Positions 14,930 through 14,957 of a stretch of DNA of 14,957 nucleotides are shown piece after piece. The number at the start of each line of letters is the position of its first letter. Within the stretch, counting starts at the first letter, position 1. The notes beneath the pieces are model-generated. The model made no database searches and was not told where the DNA came from. It saw nothing but the letters and a program-made list of their open reading frames with translations. Both the position numbers and the translations under genes were made by a program. Source of the stretch: Collinsella sp. (GTDB lineage: Bacteria > Actinomycetota > Coriobacteriia > Coriobacteriales > Coriobacteriaceae); contig JAUMSH010000012.1 of the NCBI GenBank assembly GCA_031292915.1, positions 1 to 14,957 on the forward strand. The letters are read 5' to 3'.

Positions 14930-14957
14930 ATGGAAGGAAAGGCGATGCCCCAAGAAG
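14930..14957 (+). CDS. Start of an unidentified gene, cut by window end
   Basis: Only nine codons are present, reading M-E-G-K-A-M-P-Q-E. The ATG at 14930 has GAAGG 6 nt upstream; a second in-frame ATG at 14945 also has AAGGA at good spacing, so either may be the start. A third ATG at 14917, in another frame, stays open too but has poor spacing. The preceding promoter and operator-like palindrome support a real gene. Nothing can be said about function from this length. Confidence 0.4.

Noticed and set aside
14732..14953. A 73-codon minus-strand frame at the right edge
   Set aside because: It runs through the palindromic repeats and has no ribosome binding site or similarity; it is a by-product of repeat DNA.

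Overview
The window looks like chromosome from a high-GC gut actinobacterium of the Coriobacteriia, with Collinsella or a close relative as the best guess. That guess rests on GC-rich codons, clean Shine-Dalgarno sites and the mix of anaerobic purine genes. It is an inference from gene content, not a marker-gene result.

Left part (about 200-9680, all on the minus strand, so transcription runs right to left). An apparent five-gene operon reads: NCS2 nucleobase permease (8283-9677), SsnA-type amidohydrolase (6732-8087), YgfK-type flavin/iron-sulfur oxidoreductase (3584-6583), a small four-cluster ferredoxin (3093-3572) and an XdhD-type molybdenum hydroxylase (303-3080). It ends at a GC-rich terminator (206-233). 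These families match the E. coli ygfK-ssnA-xdhD-ygfS region. They are linked by published work to labile-selenium molybdenum hydroxylases and, more recently, to anaerobic purine and uric acid breakdown by gut bacteria. Inferred job: import a purine, hydroxylate or deaminate it, and pass electrons through Fe-S and flavin carriers. The usual FAD subunit (YgfM) and the selenium genes (selD, yqeB, yqeC) are not in this window.

Control region (9678-10029). This AT-rich divergent region carries a good minus-strand promoter for the operon, overlapped by a sequence close to a Fur box. It also holds several short repeats that could be operators for the divergent YheO-type regulator (10030-10686). A bidirectional terminator (10731-10768) separates that regulator from the convergent ridA gene (10799-11176).

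Right part. Divergent from ridA is a two-gene RNA-modification operon: a long U32/DUF3656 protein related to RlhA (11476-13971) and an RluA-family pseudouridine synthase (13987-14646). It ends in a terminator whose loop resembles a REP element. The last 300 bases hold a striking set of palindromes, including three copies of a 16-17 bp sequence, followed by a promoter and the first codons of an unidentified gene.

The most interesting points are the FAD-less purine hydroxylase cluster with an internally duplicated RnfB-like ferredoxin, a permease lacking the usual acidic substrate-site residues, the Fur-like site on the operon promoter, and the repeat families at both ends of the window.
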